NCBI GenBank assembly: GCA_944390145.1
Contig: CALXOY010000073.1
Span: 1 to 35,610, forward strand
DNA length: 35,610 nt
DNA from: an uncultured Duodenibacillus sp.
Lineage (GTDB): Bacteria > Pseudomonadota > Gammaproteobacteria > Burkholderiales > Burkholderiaceae_F
Reading direction: 5' to 3'
Made by a program: the position numbers and the translations under genes. Shown here in pieces: positions 31,683 to 35,610 of this stretch. A model generated the notes under the pieces. The model worked only from the letters and a program-made list of their open reading frames with translations. It had not been told where the DNA came from and did not search any database. How positions within the stretch are numbered: position 1 is the first letter of the stretch; each line of letters begins with the position of its first letter.

Positions 31683-34600
31683 GGCTCCTCCTTCGCATCG
31701 CGAGCTGCAGGAACATCCACCCCAAAGGCCTGCATCACCTCTTGAAACTCCTCAAAAGCGGGTTTCGCCTTCCGGCGGGTCCGCTTTTTGCCGCCCGGCT
31801 TCACATAGGATCCGGCCATGCCCGCAATTTTCTTCAGAAGATCAGTCGTCTGCGTCTTTGCATCGCGGAATCCCTCGAGGCCGCGCCAGACCAGCGGCGG
31901 TTCGTCATAGTTGCCGCCCGCCAAAACCGGAAAGCGGCCGACGTGCAGATTGACAACCGACAAAAGCGCTTCGAGCAGGATGCGCAGTTCGCACACCGCC
32001 CTGCAGCTGTCCTCCTCATTGTCTCTTTGCACCGTCCAGCGTCTGACAACCGGCAGTTTCTTTTCCACGCAGGCGTAGACAAAGTCGACGGGCTCCTCTC
32101 CCCGCTCGTCGGCAAGGACATTGACCGCGGCAAAGAGCAGAAACGTCCGGTGGAGATCGTTGCTTGAGGCACCGACCACCAGGCTCGCGCATCCGCCCTC
32201 TTCACACTCCACCGCACGGCAGGCCGGCACGGCAAGTGCATCAAAGGGCCGGCCGCACAAGTCTTCAAAAAGAAGACGGCCGCCTTCAACCACGTCTTCG
32301 CCCTGCACTTCGCCGATCTCTTTTTCGGCCTCTTCATAAAGCGTGCTGTAGTTGTTCACAACGGGCTGCATCACAAGCGTGCGGACGCTTCGCTCTGCAA
32401 GCGTCGGATCAAAGCCCGCCGCCGTCAGAATGTCGTCCTTGTTCATGCCGCCTTCCATGGCCTCCCGCACGCTGCGGAAGACTTGTGAGCGGAAAAGATA
32501 GTTGTCCTCAGCAAGACGCAAAACGGGCGTGGGCTTGACCTCTTGATCCGAGCCGCGTGCGATGCCGAGAATTTTGAGCGTCGGCCCGTTCTGATCGATC
32601 AAAAAGCCAGCAAGGTCGGCAACCGAAAGCGTCGCTCCTTCGCGTACCGACAGCGGCACGTCGGCAAAAGCGGGCTCCTTGTCAAGGTAGCCCGCAGCAG
32701 CCGCCTTGTTGGCGGCCTCCGCGAGCGGCGCGCTGCGCGAGCGCAGGGCGCCCATTTCCGGCGCAAAGCTCTCGGCGGCGGCAGCCAGCACCGGCAAGGT
32801 TTTGGTGAGAAGCCTGTCGATTTCAGAAGGATCCTCAAGGCCCTCTGCGATCGCCTGCTTTAAATCCTGCAGCACAACCGAGGGGTTGGCGGCGACCGAC
32901 CCCGAACCGATCGAATAAGAAACGTAAAAGTGCTCGCGCGCGGCAAGCAGCAGATCCAAGAACACGCCGCGGTTGCTTTCGCGAGCGTCCCGGTCGCCGC
33001 GGCGCGCAACGTTGAGCTCGCGTCCGTCTTCCACCAGTTTCGCCGCCGTGAGGTCGAATTCTTCGCGCCGGGAGCTGCCCGGAAATGTTTCGCCGTCGTT
33101 GAGTCCGATGACGGCGACGCACTTATAAGAAATGCCCGCGAAGTCCCCTGTTGAAGCAAAGGTGATGCGGCCGGTGGCGCGCGTCACGGTTTTGTTGGTG
33201 CGGATGATTTTTTCGAGCGCAGCAAGCCACGTCTCAAAGGAAATTTGTGACTTTCCAATCACTTCTTCAGCGCTCACAGCAAGCGAAGCCGCCCGCATCA
33301 CAAAGGACGACATTTCAGAGGAGCGTGCATAGCCGCCGAAAAGTTTGTCGGCAAATCGGCGCGTCGTCTCAAGCCACCCCTCGAGCGTCTGCTCCTGCGG
33401 CATGGGGCCCGCATCCAAAAAGGCCTGGGCAAGCGAAAGCAGAAAATCAAAGGTCTGCGGATCGCTTTCGGTGGTGTCGAATCCGGCAAGCTCCCTGCCT
33501 TGAATGGCAAAGACGTCCTGCGCCACCAGCGTCTTGGAATCCCCTACAAGATTGCCCGCCACCAGGCGCTCCAACGCACGCTCGAGCGTTCCTTCAAAGG
33601 GCGCGTTCCCTTCGCCAGAGGCGTCTCCGCGCCTGACCGCCTCACGGGCATGCGCTTCGTTGAGCCCCCACCGGTATCCCGCTGTGGCAAGCCAGGTGAC
33701 GATGTGCGAGGCGTCAAAGCTTTCCTGCGGACGGATCGCCGCAAAGGCCGGCATCTCGATCAATTCAAAAAAGGATTCGGCCGTGGCCGCGCCGCCCACA
33801 AAGCGCATCGCTTCCAAAAGGGCGCGGGCGGCGCTGTTGATGTCAAATTCCGACTGTCCGGCGATGTGGTAGCTCAAACGCGCCTCGTCGCTGCGCGAGC
33901 CCATGACGGCGGAAATAACGCCCGCCATGGCGTCAATATCAGGCGTTACAACAAGAAAGTCCGAAGCCTCAAGCGGATGCGCCGTGCCGCGGGAGGCTTC
34001 CATGCGCGAGCTGATCCAATCGCAGAGCGCCTGCACTTCCCGCATGGCGTTGGGCGCACGCACGATCAAAAACGAGTCGTCGTCCGCGGCCACGCTCTGC
34101 GGCATGAAGCCTGAATCGTCTTCGAGCACCGCGTTTTGCAGGGCGCCGAGAAAGGTTCCTGGATCGGGCTTGATGAAGATGTCCTCAATGTCCTCGCTGT
34201 CGGCCTTGAGCTTGAGCATGTCGGCGAGCGCATCCGGCTCTACGCACCGGTGTGCGGGCTCCTCACCAGAGCTCTCCGGCAGATCGTCTTCAAGAAACAC
34301 CACGCTTTCGGGCTGCGCCGTGTCCTGCGTAAGAAAGTTTCGCAGCCGGTCGATGAGCGCGCGGCGCACCGACGCATTGCGGTGAAACCAGGCAAAGCCT
34401 TCGCGCGCGGCCGACGGATCAAACCAGAAAGCCGCACTCGGGTTTTCAACAAAAAGATGCACGCTTCTGCGGCGCGACTCGGCAAGAAGCTGGGGCAGGG
34501 CTAGGGGCGGCAGCTCGCGCGGCAGGAAGATGTAGAGATCACCCAATTGCGTCGTCTGTTCCTGCATCCGTTCCGCCCACTTTTGCGGAATGCCGAGAAA

Positions 34601-35281
34601 CGCGTCTGCGTCCGGCCAGAGCTTTTCACCGTCGCTGCGCGTGCGTGTGCACAGTTCCTGCCAGAGCGCCCTCTGCCAGCCGAAGTCCGGATGCGCGGCA
34701 AGCACCTTCTGCTCGCGCCGCGTGCGTTCGAGGTCGGCGTTTTTAAGCTCCACCCCCGCCCATGCCCAAAGCCAGTCGGCGCGGTAGGAAAAATAGGTGG
34801 AAAAAAGCGCTGCGATGCGGCAGACCAAAGACCAGAGCGCTGTCTGGGTGTTGCTGCCGATGTAGTTTCTCAAACGGACGCACTCAGGACGCAAAAGAAA
34901 AGCGTCGTTGGTCAAAACGGCATAGACCGCCCACTCCAGCGCGCGGGCCCGGGCGGTGATGTCGGGCGAACCGCTGTTCATCCGGTCAAGCCAGGACTGC
35001 GTCGTGATGAAGTGCACGCCGCTTGCAATGCCAAGCACATCGGCAATCGCGCGGTTGAGCTCGTCGCGCACGGCCTCGTCGGGCACCACCACGTCCAGGG
35101 TTTGAAAAGCGGAAAAAGGCGTCGGGGCATTGCTGCGCTGCAGCTTCACCTGCTCGACAAAAAGTGCCTTGAGAAACGCGTAGGAATTGCTGAAATACGG
35201 ATGAATCACTTCTATGGCGTCCGCTTGAGTTGTGATGGAAGAATTGCTGTCGATTCTATGAGGGCGCTTTATTTGAAGCAA
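31679..35281 (-). CDS. recC: RecBCD subunit RecC
   Basis: RecC is the subunit that splits the DNA strands and recognises Chi. The frame codes for up to 1200 residues, against 1122 in E. coli. The N-terminal inactive helicase-like domains include SNSYAFLKALF and TLDVVVPDEAVRDELNRAIA; the C-terminal part is the inactive nuclease-like fold. The upstream limit of the frame is a TTG at 35281 without a ribosome-binding site. GTG 35209 (MIHPYFSNSYAFL) fits the start of RecC relatives better and gives 1176 residues, but also lacks a good Shine-Dalgarno sequence. It is the first gene of recC-recB-recD-ybaK and its stop lies inside the recB start. Confidence 0.92.
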   Translation of the reverse strand: MLQIKRPHRIDSNSSITTQADAIEVIHPYFSNSYAFLKALFVEQVKLQRSNAPTPFSAFQTLDVVVPDEAVRDELNRAIADVLGIASGVHFITTQSWLDRMNSGSPDITARARALEWAVYAVLTNDAFLLRPECVRLRNYIGSNTQTALWSLVCRIAALFSTYFSYRADWLWAWAGVELKNADLERTRREQKVLAAHPDFGWQRALWQELCTRTRSDGEKLWPDADAFLGIPQKWAERMQEQTTQLGDLYIFLPRELPPLALPQLLAESRRRSVHLFVENPSAAFWFDPSAAREGFAWFHRNASVRRALIDRLRNFLTQDTAQPESVVFLEDDLPESSGEEPAHRCVEPDALADMLKLKADSEDIEDIFIKPDPGTFLGALQNAVLEDDSGFMPQSVAADDDSFLIVRAPNAMREVQALCDWISSRMEASRGTAHPLEASDFLVVTPDIDAMAGVISAVMGSRSDEARLSYHIAGQSEFDINSAARALLEAMRFVGGAATAESFFELIEMPAFAAIRPQESFDASHIVTWLATAGYRWGLNEAHAREAVRRGDASGEGNAPFEGTLERALERLVAGNLVGDSKTLVAQDVFAIQGRELAGFDTTESDPQTFDFLLSLAQAFLDAGPMPQEQTLEGWLETTRRFADKLFGGYARSSEMSSFVMRAASLAVSAEEVIGKSQISFETWLAALEKIIRTNKTVTRATGRITFASTGDFAGISYKCVAVIGLNDGETFPGSSRREEFDLTAAKLVEDGRELNVARRGDRDARESNRGVFLDLLLAAREHFYVSYSIGSGSVAANPSVVLQDLKQAIAEGLEDPSEIDRLLTKTLPVLAAAAESFAPEMGALRSRSAPLAEAANKAAAAGYLDKEPAFADVPLSVREGATLSVADLAGFLIDQNGPTLKILGIARGSDQEVKPTPVLRLAEDNYLFRSQVFRSVREAMEGGMNKDDILTAAGFDPTLAERSVRTLVMQPVVNNYSTLYEEAEKEIGEVQGEDVVEGGRLLFEDLCGRPFDALAVPACRAVECEEGGCASLVVGASSNDLHRTFLLFAAVNVLADERGEEPVDFVYACVEKKLPVVRRWTVQRDNEEDSCRAVCELRILLEALLSVVNLHVGRFPVLAGGNYDEPPLVWRGLEGFRDAKTQTTDLLKKIAGMAGSYVKPGGKKRTRRKAKPAFEEFQEVMQAFGVDVPAARDAKEEP

Positions 35282-35484
35282 TGCCGCAACACAGCATTCG
35301 CCTTCATCCGGAGGCGGCTGGTATATTGGTCGCTCGCGCTTGACGCGGTTTTCGACACTTTTCCCAACTCATCAAAAAACAATTTCCATGAACAAACGAT
35401 TTGCCCCCCCCCGCCCAAATAGCGGGTAAAAGGTCGGCGGCACATGTTTTTTCTACTTTCTCGCAACAGAGTTTGCGTTTTTGT
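35282..35484. other. Noncoding stretch upstream of recC
   Basis: About 200 bp between the recC frame and the right inverted-repeat arm. It probably holds the recC promoter (TATACC at about 35325-35320 on the minus strand, no clear -35) and contains a run of nine C at 35404-35412. No coding region is supported; a short minus-strand ORF starting in the repeat has no recognisable content. Confidence 0.5.
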
Positions 35485-35609
35485 CCGTTTGCTAAAAGCT
35501 GCCAAATCTTCCATCCGCGCAGTTTTCAGCATTTATTCGTTCTGACTCCTGCGGATTTCTCCTGCAGGGCAGTCCGGCGCCCAACGGTACTTTCGATTCC
35601 AACGGCGCC
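35485..35609. repeat. Right arm of the perfect 125-bp inverted repeat
   Basis: The exact reverse complement of 1-125, with one further base to the window end. The boundary with unique sequence is sharp at 35484/35485. Interpretation as for the left arm: a repeat or chimeric end at which the assembly stopped is most likely, and a dispersed repeat in two orientations is the alternative. Confidence 0.9.
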
Positions 35610-35610
35610 A

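Noticed and set aside
35269-35532. An 87-codon minus-strand frame starting inside the right inverted repeat
   Set aside because: The same start codon in the left copy stops after 22 codons with a different continuation, and the protein has no recognisable features.
1-35609. The whole window as a composite transposon or plasmid bounded by terminal inverted repeats
   Set aside because: No transposase, integrase or replication gene is present, and the content is core chromosome. The repeat position at the exact ends fits an assembly limit better.

Overview
The window is GC-rich chromosomal DNA, densely packed with housekeeping genes, from a Gram-negative bacterium. It holds bamC, a RecBCD operon, pssA/psd phospholipid genes and a succinylase-type lysine pathway. 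The block dapC-dapD-dapE-prmB and the overall gene style point to a betaproteobacterium of the Burkholderiales. A gut Sutterellaceae member (Sutterella/Parasutterella type) is my best guess; this is inference from gene content, with no 16S or database support.

Layout, left to right. 1-125: one arm of a perfect 125-bp inverted repeat whose other arm is 35485-35609. 126-299: C-terminal fragment of an unidentified protein that begins at the repeat boundary. 511-4671 (+): dapC, dapD, dapE and prmB, closed by a terminator just before an ABC-F ATPase gene (4738-6642). 6639-9377: a metal-handling module made of an ArsR-family repressor (-), a free-standing 72-aa HMA protein (+) and a P1B ATPase without an N-terminal HMA domain (+). 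AACGATTAA-type repeats lie at the repressor/HMA promoters and again before the ATPase. 9439-10714: a MerR-family regulator (-) divergent from a UlaG-like metallo-beta-lactamase-fold hydrolase (+), with a 19-bp-spacer promoter between them. 10728-15233 (-): a CstA-type carbon-starvation/pyruvate transporter, then a TtrS-like sensor kinase and a FixJ-type response regulator. 15454-22540 (-): accD, dapA, bamC, a DUF805 membrane protein, a SlyD/SlpA-type FKBP, a small unknown, psd, pssA and a fumarylacetoacetate-hydrolase-family gene, punctuated by several terminator-like hairpins. 22698-25679: a ZIP transporter (+), a Dps protein with Cys/His-rich ends (-) and a tRNA-dihydrouridine synthase (+). 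25683-35281 (-): a tightly overlapping operon recC-recB-recD-ybaK.

How the genes work together. dapA (entry to the diaminopimelate branch) and dapD/dapC/dapE (succinylase steps) supply lysine and peptidoglycan precursors. accD, psd and pssA supply fatty acids and phosphatidylethanolamine, and bamC belongs to outer-membrane protein assembly. RecBCD repairs double-strand breaks. The ArsR/HMA/P-type ATPase set, the ZIP transporter and the Cys-rich Dps form a scattered metal-homeostasis theme.

No CRISPR array, rRNA, tRNA, prophage or transposase was found. I see no convincing wholly new multi-gene system. The items most worth a second look are the terminal inverted repeat, the split HMA/P1B ATPase module with its operators, the Cys/His-rich Dps, the TtrSR-like pair next to cstA, and terminator hairpins placed directly in front of start codons.
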